Assembly (NCBI GenBank): GCA_004297865.1
Contig: SCSO01000347.1
Coordinates: 1 to 6,334, forward strand
From: Legionella sp.
Lineage (GTDB): Bacteria > Pseudomonadota > Gammaproteobacteria > Legionellales > Legionellaceae
Length of the DNA stretch: 6,334 nucleotides
Direction: 5' to 3'
Within the stretch, counting starts at the first letter, position 1. Each line of letters begins with the position of its first letter. This document shows, piece after piece, positions 1-5,798 of the stretch. The notes beneath the pieces were generated by a model that saw only the letters and a list, made by a program, of their open reading frames with translations, was not told the origin of the DNA and ran no database searches. The position numbers and the translations under genes were made by a program.

Positions 1-3000
1 CTGTTCCAGAAAGCCCTTCACCACCAAATGGTTGCAAGCCTACCACAGCACCGGTCATATTACGGTTAACATAACAATTTCCCGCGTGCACGCGACTACG
101 AATGTATTCCACTGTTTCGTTAATTCGGCTGTGAATTCCTAGAGTTAAGCCATAACCCGTATTATTAATTTGTTCAATTACAGCATCTAAATCTTTACGT
201 TTAAATTGAATGACATGCAATACCGGTCCGAAAACTTCTTTTTCCAGCGCATTAATATTATCAATGGCAATCGCAGTGGGCGGCATGAAATAACCAGATT
301 CAAATTCCTCATCAATCTTACATTGATATATGATCTCATAGCGTTTTTTCATCTGTTCTACATGATTTTTTAAGCCATTCAAAGCCTCTTGATCAATCAC
401 CGGCCCTACATCCGAAGTGAGCCAGCGCGGATCGCCAACGACTAATTCACCCATAGCGCCTTTCAATAGCTCAACCGTACGCGGATACACCTCTTCTTGC
501 ACAAATAATACCCGTAAGGCTGAACATCGTTGCCCTGCGCTGCCAAAGGCTGAGACCACGGCATCCACTACTACTTGCTCTAAAAGTGCTGAAGAATCCA
601 CAATCATGGCGTTTTGACCACCCGTTTCCGCCACTAAAGGAATGATTTCCCCGCCACGTGTCGCCAAAGTTCGATTAATCAGGTTTGCCGTCTCCGTTGA
701 ACCCGTAAACAAGACTGCTTTAATCCGTTTATCGGCCACTAACGCGGCACCCACGGTTTCTCCTGTTCCAGGCAGTAATTGCACTGCACCCGTTGGAATC
801 CCTGCTTGATGCATTAATTTAACCGCATAAGCCGCAATTAGCGGGGTTTGCTCTGCAGGTTTAGCAATGACACAATTGCCTGTGACTAAAGCTGCAACCA
901 CTTGGCCGGTAAAAATAGCCAGCGGGAAATTCCATGGACTAATACAAAGAACTGTACCGCGAGGGTGTAAACTCAGTTCGTTTAACTCACCCGTGTAACC
1001 ATGAAGCGTGGTAGGATGCGAGAGTAATTGCTGTGCTTGCGTGGCGTAATAACGACAAAAATCAACGGCTTCCCGGACTTCAGCAACACCATCACTCCAA
1101 GTTTTACCCGCTTCCAGACAAGTTAAAGCAAGAATTTCTACACAATTAGCCTGTAATAAATCAGCAAAACGTCGCAAACAGGAAGCACGTTCTTCTACGG
1201 AAGTATTGCTCCAGTCAGCAAAAGTTTTTTCAGCTTGAACCAAGGCCTTTTCCACATCAGCTAAAGTAGCATGTTGTACGGTACCTACTTGACGGGACGG
1301 TTGCTGTGGTGCACAAATTTTAATATCGTCATTAAATCGAGTATTTCCTGCCACAATGGGGCCTGAACTCCATTGGGTCAAATCCATTTCTAATAATTCT
1401 TGTTGTAATAAAGAACGCTCAAAACGATTGCTAAAATCAAAACCTTTAGAGTTCTTTCTACCAGAAAAGATATTTTCAGGTAATGGAATATTCTTGTTCA
1501 TTCTACTGAATAAAGTTCTTGCCCTAGCCACCGGATCTTCTACTAACTCGGAGATAGGTGCATTGTCGTCGACTATACGATTCACAAAGGAAGAGTTAGC
1601 ACCATTTTCTAATAAGCGACGTACTAAGTAGGGTAATAAATCTTCATGACTCCCTACAGGCGCATAAATACGACAAGGTATCCCGTGACGATCTGTGGGA
1701 ACAATTTGCTCGTATAATTCATTACCCATGCCATGTAAGCATTGGAATTCAAAATCTTTATAATCGCCAACGATATTTAAGATCATTGCTACCGAATAAG
1801 CATTATGGGTGGCAAACTGCGGATAAATAGCATCGGTCATGGTAAGAATTTTTTTTGCACAGGCCTGGAAAGACACATCGGTAAATACTTTTCGAGTAAA
1901 AACAGGGTATTCGTTGAGACCTTGCATTTGTGTTTTTTTAACTTCGCTATCCCAATAAGCGCCTTTGATCAAACGCACCATCATACGGCGTTGCTTACTA
2001 CGAGCTAGTGCAGCCACCCAATCTAAGACATAAAAAGCGCGCTTTTGGTAAGATTGCACAGCTAAACCAAAGCCATTCCATCCATTTAAACTATCATCGC
2101 CGAACACTTTTTCAATAACATCCAAAGAGATATCTAGACGCTCAGATTCTTCCGCATCGATGGTTAAACCAATGTCATAATCCTTAGCTAAACGAGCTAA
2201 AACCAATAACTTCGCTGGCAATTCAGCCATGACCCGTTCACGTTGTGATTCATTATAACGAGGATGTAAGGCAGATAATTTGATGGAAATTCCCGCGCGT
2301 CTATATACATCTGAATTTTTTGGCGCTTTTTGACCTATTTCTTCTATGGCTTCTTTGTACGCCTCAAAATAACGTTCAGCATCAACCGCAGTTAAGGCAG
2401 CTTCCCCTAACATATCGTAGGAATAACGATAACCCCGGTCTTCTTTCTTTTTGGCACGGCTAATGGCTTCGTTAATCGTTCTGCCCATGACAAATTGCTT
2501 ACTCATGATGCGCATGGCTTTATCCACTGCGGCTCTTACTACAGCTTCACTGCTACGATTAACTAACTTCATTAAGGTTTTGGTAAGGGTATTTTCAGCC
2601 TTTTCGGGGGTTAATACTCTACCTGTCAGCATCAAAGCCCAGGTGGTTGCATTCACGAAAAAGGAATCACTCTGACCGCGATGTGATTTCCAATCCCCGC
2701 CAGCTAACTTATCTTTAATTAAATTATCGATAGTGGCGTTATCAGGAACACGCAGTAAAGCTTCTGCTAGGCACATTAAGGCAATACCTTCATCGCTAGA
2801 CAAAGCATATTCCGTCAAAAAGGAATCAATTCCAGTGCTCTTTTTACGTAAGGTACGAACTGATTCGACTAGTTTCATCGCATCTGCTTTAGTTGCAGCT
2901 AATTGCTGTGAATCTAAAGCCGCCTTCTCACAAAGCTCAGTAATGAGGGATAATTCATCACCACGATACGCACGATTTATGGCAGCGCGTATACCTTCTG

Positions 3001-3028
3001 GGGCTGGAATGGACTGCTTCTCAAGCAT
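1..3028 (-). CDS. putA: Bifunctional proline dehydrogenase / L-glutamate gamma-semialdehyde dehydrogenase PutA, C-terminus cut by window edge
   Basis: Oxidises proline to glutamate in two steps: an FAD-dependent proline dehydrogenase passes electrons to the quinone pool, then an NAD-dependent aldehyde dehydrogenase acts on the semialdehyde. I read 1009 codons without a break. The proline dehydrogenase barrel shows SIKLSALHPRY (248-258; K250), RLIKGAYWDSEVK (352-364), Y455 in CRIYAPVG and the R470-R471 pair in LVRRLLENG. The aldehyde dehydrogenase half shows FTGSTE (774-779), E801 in AETGGQN and catalytic C835 in GSAGQRCSA. The frame leaves the window at GEGLSGT, normally a few tens of residues from the end of short PutA proteins. 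The start at 3028 has GGAG six bases upstream and no alternative: an in-frame TAG lies 17 codons upstream with no start codon between. Residue numbers run about 79-85 below E. coli PutA because the N-terminal ribbon-helix-helix domain is absent, so this protein should not repress its own gene. Whether an extra C-terminal domain exists cannot be seen. Confidence 0.97.
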   Translation of the reverse strand, partial: MLEKQSIPAPEGIRAAINRAYRGDELSLITELCEKAALDSQQLAATKADAMKLVESVRTLRKKSTGIDSFLTEYALSSDEGIALMCLAEALLRVPDNATIDNLIKDKLAGGDWKSHRGQSDSFFVNATTWALMLTGRVLTPEKAENTLTKTLMKLVNRSSEAVVRAAVDKAMRIMSKQFVMGRTINEAISRAKKKEDRGYRYSYDMLGEAALTAVDAERYFEAYKEAIEEIGQKAPKNSDVYRRAGISIKLSALHPRYNESQRERVMAELPAKLLVLARLAKDYDIGLTIDAEESERLDISLDVIEKVFGDDSLNGWNGFGLAVQSYQKRAFYVLDWVAALARSKQRRMMVRLIKGAYWDSEVKKTQMQGLNEYPVFTRKVFTDVSFQACAKKILTMTDAIYPQFATHNAYSVAMILNIVGDYKDFEFQCLHGMGNELYEQIVPTDRHGIPCRIYAPVGSHEDLLPYLVRRLLENGANSSFVNRIVDDNAPISELVEDPVARARTLFSRMNKNIPLPENIFSGRKNSKGFDFSNRFERSLLQQELLEMDLTQWSSGPIVAGNTRFNDDIKICAPQQPSRQVGTVQHATLADVEKALVQAEKTFADWSNTSVEERASCLRRFADLLQANCVEILALTCLEAGKTWSDGVAEVREAVDFCRYYATQAQQLLSHPTTLHGYTGELNELSLHPRGTVLCISPWNFPLAIFTGQVVAALVTGNCVIAKPAEQTPLIAAYAVKLMHQAGIPTGAVQLLPGTGETVGAALVADKRIKAVLFTGSTETANLINRTLATRGGEIIPLVAETGGQNAMIVDSSALLEQVVVDAVVSAFGSAGQRCSALRVLFVQEEVYPRTVELLKGAMGELVVGDPRWLTSDVGPVIDQEALNGLKNHVEQMKKRYEIIYQCKIDEEFESGYFMPPTAIAIDNINALEKEVFGPVLHVIQFKRKDLDAVIEQINNTGYGLTLGIHSRINETVEYIRSRVHAGNCYVNRNMTGAVVGLQPFGGEGLSGT

Positions 3029-3114
3029 AGGGTTCTCCGAGGTCTTTATAGCCGTAAAAATAATGTGTTTGAAGGCCTAAATTTTCCAAACTATTAGGCG
3101 CAAAATTGTGTTAC

Positions 3115-3142
3115 ATTATATGACGTATGGGGCTACATACAA
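3115..3142 (-). promoter_or_regulatory. Predicted putA promoter
   Basis: On the minus strand a perfect -10 hexamer TATAAT (3120-3115) lies 16 bases after a weak -35 TTGTAT (3142-3137). The predicted start near 3108 gives a leader of about 80 bases. The spacer holds an inverted repeat, GTATG and CATAC separated by six bases, which could be an operator. The leader has a second inverted repeat, GCCTAA/TTAGGC (3075-3080 and 3094-3099). The -10 is convincing; the -35 is not, so an activator may be needed. Confidence 0.55.
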
Positions 3143-3186
3143 AGAAAAAACAGCGTTTTTAAACCCAAAAATTAGAACTCATTTTA

Positions 3187-3262
3187 AACCAATAGAACCA
3201 ATTGTATACAAATATTGCTTTTTATTAAGGTCTTTCTGGTTTTTTAATTGGTCTTATTGATT
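3187..3262. repeat. Imperfect inverted repeat, 17-base arms
   Basis: The arm at 3187-3203 matches the reverse complement of 3246-3262 at 14 of 17 positions, with a 42-base spacer. It lies between the two divergent promoters and outside both predicted transcripts, so a DNA-level role such as a protein site is more likely than an RNA hairpin. In DNA this AT-rich, chance is also possible. Confidence 0.35.
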
Positions 3263-3352
3263 AAATTTAATACATATATCCAATGAGACAGATAAGTAAC
3301 TAATTGAATTTAAATATATTTTTTTAAATGCCCCATTTGGCCTGCTGTAAAT

Positions 3353-3381
3353 TTTACAATACGGTCATTTATTAATATAAT
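3353..3381 (+). promoter_or_regulatory. Strong sigma70-type promoter of the L,D-transpeptidase gene, overlapped by a palindrome
   Basis: The -35 TTTACA (3353-3358, five of six consensus bases) is separated by 17 bases from a perfect -10 TATAAT (3376-3381). Predicted start is near 3388, giving a leader of about 47 bases. The palindrome TGTAAATTTTACA (3346-3358) covers the whole -35, the usual place for a repressor site. Best promoter in the window by consensus. Confidence 0.75.
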
Positions 3382-3434
3382 CTGACTCTTTTTGAGTGCC
3401 AATTACGGTGAATTACAAAGAAGAAAGGAGCAGT

Positions 3435-4112
3435 ATGAATACCTTATTTACTCTAATCTCAACCGTCATTTTAACGACCAACTTGACTTCCAGCATTGCC
3501 TCTTTTGCGCGATCGGGAAATGATATTAATACACAAGTACAACATTTAAGCAATAAAGCACCGCAACTAAATAAAAAAGTGCTAAAGCTCGCTTTAACCG
3601 CTTACAAAAACGCAGATAAACGAGGCGCAGTTAAAAAGCCCGTGTTAACAGTAATCGACTATTCTTTACCCTCTAATAAACAACGCATGTGGGTATTTGA
3701 CGTCCGAAAAGAACGCCTTTTATACAATACTTATGTAGCTCATGGTAAAAACTCTGGTAATAACTATGCGAAGAGTTTTTCGAATAAAGAATCGAGTAAA
3801 CAATCTAGTCTTGGTACTTATATCACCAAAAATACTTATATAGGTCATAAAGGCTATTCCCTGAATATCCAAGGGTTAGATCACGGCTACAATGATAATG
3901 CGTTCAATCGCCGCGTAGTCATTCATGGAGCCTGGTATGTAGAGCCTAGCTTTATCAAGCAGGCTGGCCGTGCCGGTTTATCTTGGGGATGCCCCGCTGT
4001 AGCTGCTACCCTAGCTAAGCCCTTAATTAATACCATTAAAAATGGTTCAGTCATTTTTGCGTACTTCCCAGATAAGAAGTTTTTATCTCATTCAGGTTAT
4101 TTAGTAGCCTAA
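3435..4112 (+). CDS. Exported L,D-transpeptidase-like murein enzyme, YkuD_2 family
   Basis: A 225-residue protein resembling the murein L,D-transpeptidase catalytic-domain family (YkuD_2, PF13645). It would act on peptidoglycan in the periplasm; family members carry a cysteine-nucleophile catalytic site, but the exact reaction of this subgroup is poorly defined. Visible motifs are MWVFDVRKERLLYNTYVAHG (85-104), SSLGTYIT (124-131), the conserved histidine H164 in VVIHGAWYV, and SWGCPAV with the predicted nucleophile C186. Residues 4-24 are a hydrophobic signal-peptide core with a plausible cleavage after SFA (23-25); the n-region lacks a lysine or arginine, which is odd. I chose ATG 3435 because AAGGAG sits four bases upstream. 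The in-frame GTG at 3396 has no ribosome site and would lie only about eight bases from the predicted transcription start. The gene stands alone and its stop overlaps the end of the small RNA on the opposite strand. Confidence 0.9.
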   Translation: MNTLFTLISTVILTTNLTSSIASFARSGNDINTQVQHLSNKAPQLNKKVLKLALTAYKNADKRGAVKKPVLTVIDYSLPSNKQRMWVFDVRKERLLYNTYVAHGKNSGNNYAKSFSNKESSKQSSLGTYITKNTYIGHKGYSLNIQGLDHGYNDNAFNRRVVIHGAWYVEPSFIKQAGRAGLSWGCPAVAATLAKPLINTIKNGSVIFAYFPDKKFLSHSGYLVA

Positions 4113-4140
4113 ATAAAAAAAGCCAGGGCAAGCCCTGGCT
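4111..4140 (-). terminator. Intrinsic terminator of the small RNA
   Basis: A perfect nine-base inverted repeat, AGCCAGGGC with GCCCTGGCT (4140-4132 and 4129-4121), is followed on the minus strand by TTTTTTATTT (4120-4111). The T-run exists only on the minus strand; on the plus strand the hairpin runs into TCGCAG. It is therefore a canonical terminator for the small RNA and at best a weak one for the transpeptidase mRNA, whose stop codon (4110-4112) it overlaps. Confidence 0.9.
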
Positions 4141-4244
4141 TCGCAGTCATCCGTATAAGGACTTTCGGTCCTTATTGTCATCCTGACAAATCAGATCCAT
4201 CTGATTACAAATCCATTTGTATGACTTATATCCTTACAAGTCAC
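4113..4244 (-). ncRNA. Predicted CsrA/RsmA-sequestering small RNA of the CsrB/RsmY/RsmZ type
   Basis: Read on the minus strand, this stretch folds by eye into adjacent short hairpins with GGA in the loop. Hairpin 1 (4243-4222) has an eight-pair stem and loop AAGGAT. Hairpin 2 (4221-4206) has six pairs and loop TGGA. Hairpin 3 (4205-4190) has six pairs and loop TGGA. Hairpin 4 (4189-4175) has five pairs and loop AGGAT. Hairpin 5 (4175-4155) has eight pairs and loop CGAAA, with a GGA inside its stem. A sixth GGA lies unpaired at 4152-4150, before the terminator hairpin. RNAs of this family hold CsrA/RsmA dimers on GGA loops and so release target mRNAs. The size of about 130 bases is close to the RsmY/RsmZ RNAs of Legionella and Pseudomonas. 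Promoter, upstream activator site and terminator are all in place. The family call comes from structure; I cannot show homology. Confidence 0.82.
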
Positions 4245-4250
4245 GACTTA

Positions 4251-4279
4251 AATGTAGCAACCGATTTGCGTATATGCAA
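4251..4279 (-). promoter_or_regulatory. Predicted promoter of the small RNA
   Basis: On the minus strand, -35 TTGCAT (4279-4274), a 17-base spacer and -10 TACATT (4256-4251) place the start near 4244, one base before the first GGA hairpin. Both hexamers are only partly consensus, as expected for a promoter that depends on an activator. The -35 is part of an imperfect palindrome (TTGCATATACGCAA). Confidence 0.55.
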
Positions 4280-4496
4280 GTTGGTTTGTTGCGAACAGGG
4301 GTAATTTATTCATTGTCGCCAAGAGGGACTCCTAATAAATTTCTATTAAAAACAATAGGTTAATTATTGTCATGGAAAATAAAGCATGGAAAAATGCTAT
4401 TTTCTCTCTAGCAATTGAGAAATCTCTTACAGGAAATAGAGCAAAATTGCCCTGCTTGACTATGTAGCAAGATATGATAGTTTATCTGGGGTGATA
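4280..4496. other. Intergenic region between the small-RNA promoter and proQ
   Basis: This has no protein gene. Besides the LetA/GacA-like site it holds an inverted repeat at 4375-4404 (AGCAT/ATGCT inside GAAAAT/ATTTTC, two-base bulge, plus-strand loop GGAAAA) and a 9-base direct repeat CATGGAAAA (4371-4379 and 4385-4393). The 9-mer ATGTAGCAA occurs at 4462-4470 and again at 4252-4260, where it overlaps the small-RNA -10. I see no convincing proQ promoter: TTGACT (4456-4461) and TATGAT (4473-4478) are good hexamers but only 11 bases apart. Confidence 0.5.
4416..4429. promoter_or_regulatory. LetA/GacA-like response-regulator binding site
   Basis: The palindrome TGAGAAATCTCTTA on the plus strand (TAAGAGATTTCTCA on the minus) fits the Legionella LetA consensus as I recall it, TNAGAAATTTCTNA, at every defined position but one, on either strand. 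With its minus-strand flank it also gives the left half TGTAAG (4431-4426) of the Pseudomonas GacA box, while the right half is poor. Its centre lies about 178 bases upstream of the predicted small-RNA start, like the distant activator sites of rsmY/rsmZ in Pseudomonas. It is also 67 bases upstream of the proQ start codon, so it could act on both genes. Confidence 0.7.
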
Positions 4497-4874
4497 ATGA
4501 GTCAGAGTAACACTATGAATCAACAAACAAATCCGGTTAGAAAAGATAAGCTACAAATTATTGATTGGCTTATAGAGCATTTCCCTGCCGCTTTTTTTAA
4601 AAAAGCCAATCAAGTTAAGCCCCTAAAAATTGGTATTTTTGATGACATAATCGATTTTTACGAACGCTTGGAAAGTCCTCCATTTAGTAAAAAAGCATTA
4701 AGAGAGGCTTTAAGCTACTACAGCGCCTCCCCTGCTTATTTGGGTTGTCAAAAAGTGGATATAGCGAGAATTGATATTTATGGTAATGAAGTCGATGTCG
4801 TGACCGCTGACCAAGCCAAATATGCCTATCAACGTTTTCAAGAACGATACGCCAAAAAGAAAGTAGCAGAGTGA
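4497..4874 (+). CDS. proQ: Minimal ProQ/FinO-domain RNA-binding protein
   Basis: A 125-residue protein made almost only of a ProQ/FinO domain (PF04352), an RNA chaperone fold that binds structured RNAs, often at intrinsic terminator hairpins, and affects small-RNA action and stability. Visible marks are IIDWLIEHFPAAFF (21-34), PLKIGI (42-47), ALREALSYYSAS (67-78), YLGC (81-84), ARIDIYGN (90-97) and VTADQA (102-107), ending in a basic tail (KKK). It lacks the linker and C-terminal Tudor-like domain of the 232-residue E. coli ProQ, so it belongs with the short single-domain proteins such as Legionella RocC or Neisseria ProQ. The ATG at 4497 has GGGG five bases upstream. GTG 4491 overlaps that G-run, and ATG 4515 has only a weak site. 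The gene is divergent from the small RNA and convergent with ubiG. The symbol marks domain membership, not proven orthology with E. coli proQ. Confidence 0.88.
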   Translation: MSQSNTMNQQTNPVRKDKLQIIDWLIEHFPAAFFKKANQVKPLKIGIFDDIIDFYERLESPPFSKKALREALSYYSASPAYLGCQKVDIARIDIYGNEVDVVTADQAKYAYQRFQERYAKKKVAE

Positions 4875-4881
4875 TATTATT

Positions 4882-4917
4882 CCCGCGAAAAACTTTATCG
4901 CGGGTTCACCGCTTTTT
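4882..4917. terminator. Hairpin between convergent proQ and ubiG, possible shared terminator
   Basis: CCCGCGA (4882-4888) pairs with TCGCGGG (4898-4904) around a nine-base loop. On the plus strand a run of five T (4913-4917) follows after eight bases; an overlapping four-pair hairpin, GCGG/CCGC (4900-4912), touches that T-run. On the minus strand the stem is followed by AATAAT, not a T-run. It probably ends proQ transcription, and its role for ubiG is doubtful. It overlaps the ubiG stop codon. Confidence 0.5.
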
Positions 4918-5604
4918 CCATGCTAATAAATAATTAATCGTCACATCGGGACTTAAGCTTGCCTTGCGTGATAAAGGATTATAGGCAAGTCCTTGCAGAT
5001 CAATTAACTCCAAATCTAACTGTCGTCCCATGGTCGCTAATTCGCTTGGAGTAATGAATTTATCAAAGTCGTGTGTTTGTCGAGGAAGAATTCGCAAAAT
5101 ATATTCTGCGGCGAGAATCACTGTTCCATAAGCAATTAAACTGCGATTAATAGTAGACACTAATAATAAGCCACCTGGTTTTAGCAGTCGCATGCAATGT
5201 TCTAATACTAATTCGGGCTTGGGCACATGTTCTAACATTTCCATGCAGGTGATGACATCGAAAGGTGCATGATCGTAATCTTCAATGGGACTACAAATAT
5301 AATCAACATTAACTTTGCTTGCGCTAGCATGGGCTTGTGCAGTGTTTATCGCCTCGACTTCTGCATCTAGGCCAACCACTTGAGCACCTGCCTTTGCCAT
5401 AGCTTCACTTAAGATGCCGCCGCCGCATCCTACGTCTAGAACTTGTTTATCTTCTAAAGTTGTATGTTGCGTTATGAATTGCATTCGTGCGGGATTGATG
5501 TCATGTAGGGTTTTCAGCGGACCTTGTGGATCCCACCAAGTCTCTGCATGTTGCGCAAATTTATTGAGCTCTTGAATATCAATGGTGGATTCAACATTAG
5601 TCAT
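4906..5604 (-). CDS. ubiG: Ubiquinone biosynthesis O-methyltransferase UbiG
   Basis: An S-adenosylmethionine-dependent methyltransferase that performs both O-methylations in ubiquinone synthesis, acting on lipid-tailed intermediates at the inner membrane. The protein has 232 residues, close to the usual 230-245. The class I methyltransferase fold shows motif I VLDVGCGGGILSEAMA (55-70), the acidic end of strand 2 in VVGLDAE (76-82), FDVITCMEMLEHVPKP (115-130) and LLKPGGLLLVSTINRS (140-155). The N-terminal FAQHAETWWDPQGPLKTLHDINPAR (16-40) and the stretch LPRQTHDFDKFITPSEL (173-189) are typical of UbiG rather than other methyltransferases. ATG 5604 is the only reasonable start: the next upstream ATG, at 5621, is out of frame and stops after three codons. 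No Shine-Dalgarno sequence precedes 5604, which suggests modest translation. The gene stands alone, convergent with proQ. Confidence 0.95.
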   Translation of the reverse strand: MTNVESTIDIQELNKFAQHAETWWDPQGPLKTLHDINPARMQFITQHTTLEDKQVLDVGCGGGILSEAMAKAGAQVVGLDAEVEAINTAQAHASASKVNVDYICSPIEDYDHAPFDVITCMEMLEHVPKPELVLEHCMRLLKPGGLLLVSTINRSLIAYGTVILAAEYILRILPRQTHDFDKFITPSELATMGRQLDLELIDLQGLAYNPLSRKASLSPDVTINYLLAWKKR

Positions 5605-5641
5605 ATATTAGATCAGCATTTTTAAAATCATTATGGCACGC

Positions 5642-5671
5642 ATAATAACGCAGACTCTCTACTCCCTTCAA
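5642..5671 (-). promoter_or_regulatory. Predicted ubiG promoter
   Basis: On the minus strand, -35 TTGAAG (5671-5666) and -10 TATTAT (5647-5642, five of six consensus bases) lie 18 bases apart. The predicted start near 5635 gives a leader of about 30 bases. Confidence 0.45.
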
Positions 5672-5738
5672 GCGCTTAGTATTTAGGAGATTTTTCCCTT
5701 CTACCCGTGAGGGGAGATTGAACCCCATTATTAATCTG

Positions 5739-5767
5739 TTGCCTGCTTATACAAACTCCTCTAAGAT
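5739..5767 (+). promoter_or_regulatory. Possible promoter of the coiled-coil gene
   Basis: TTGCCT (5739-5744), a 17-base spacer and TAAGAT (5762-5767) match four of six consensus bases each. The start would be near 5774, about 25 bases before the ATG. This is the best candidate in the short divergent gap, but weak. Confidence 0.35.
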
Positions 5768-5798
5768 GGATTTAAAGAAGTAATGGTCAGGAGTGATT

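Larger units (their letters stand above)
3029..3434. other. AT-rich divergent intergenic region between putA and the L,D-transpeptidase gene
   Basis: About 400 bases with no coding frame I would defend. It carries the putA promoter on the minus strand, the promoter of the transpeptidase gene on the plus strand, a perfect palindrome TTGTATACAA at 3202-3211, and a diffuse inverted repeat (3187-3203 with 3246-3262). The middle part (about 3265-3335) is nearly pure A/T and shows nothing else recognisable. Confidence 0.7.

Noticed and set aside
417..3080. Several plus-strand open frames of 66-115 residues opposite putA (for example 1356-1631 and 2733-3080)
   Set aside because: They lie antisense to a continuous, motif-rich putA frame, have no ribosome sites worth noting and encode low-complexity peptides unlike any family I know.
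3396..3434. GTG start at 3396 for the L,D-transpeptidase
   Set aside because: No ribosome site precedes it and it lies about eight bases from the predicted transcription start, while ATG 3435 has AAGGAG.
4121..4243. Hairpin cluster as a CRISPR array or REP-type repeat
   Set aside because: The hairpins differ in stem sequence and length and share only the GGA loop core, so they are not copies of one repeat. There are no regular spacers and no cas genes.
4255..4320. A 21-codon minus-strand frame starting ATGAATAAATTACCC near 4312, upstream of the small-RNA hairpins
   Set aside because: The only AGGAG lies too far upstream, the peptide is unremarkable, and the frame ends across the predicted small-RNA promoter.
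4456..4478. TTGACT and TATGAT as a proQ promoter
   Set aside because: Good hexamers, but the 11-base spacing is too short for sigma70. Each may pair with a poor partner, so no promoter is called.
5690..5726. G/C runs (CCCTT, GAGGGG, AACCCC) between ubiG and the coiled-coil gene as a terminator or attenuator
   Set aside because: Possible stems have only about four pairs and no T-run follows on either strand.
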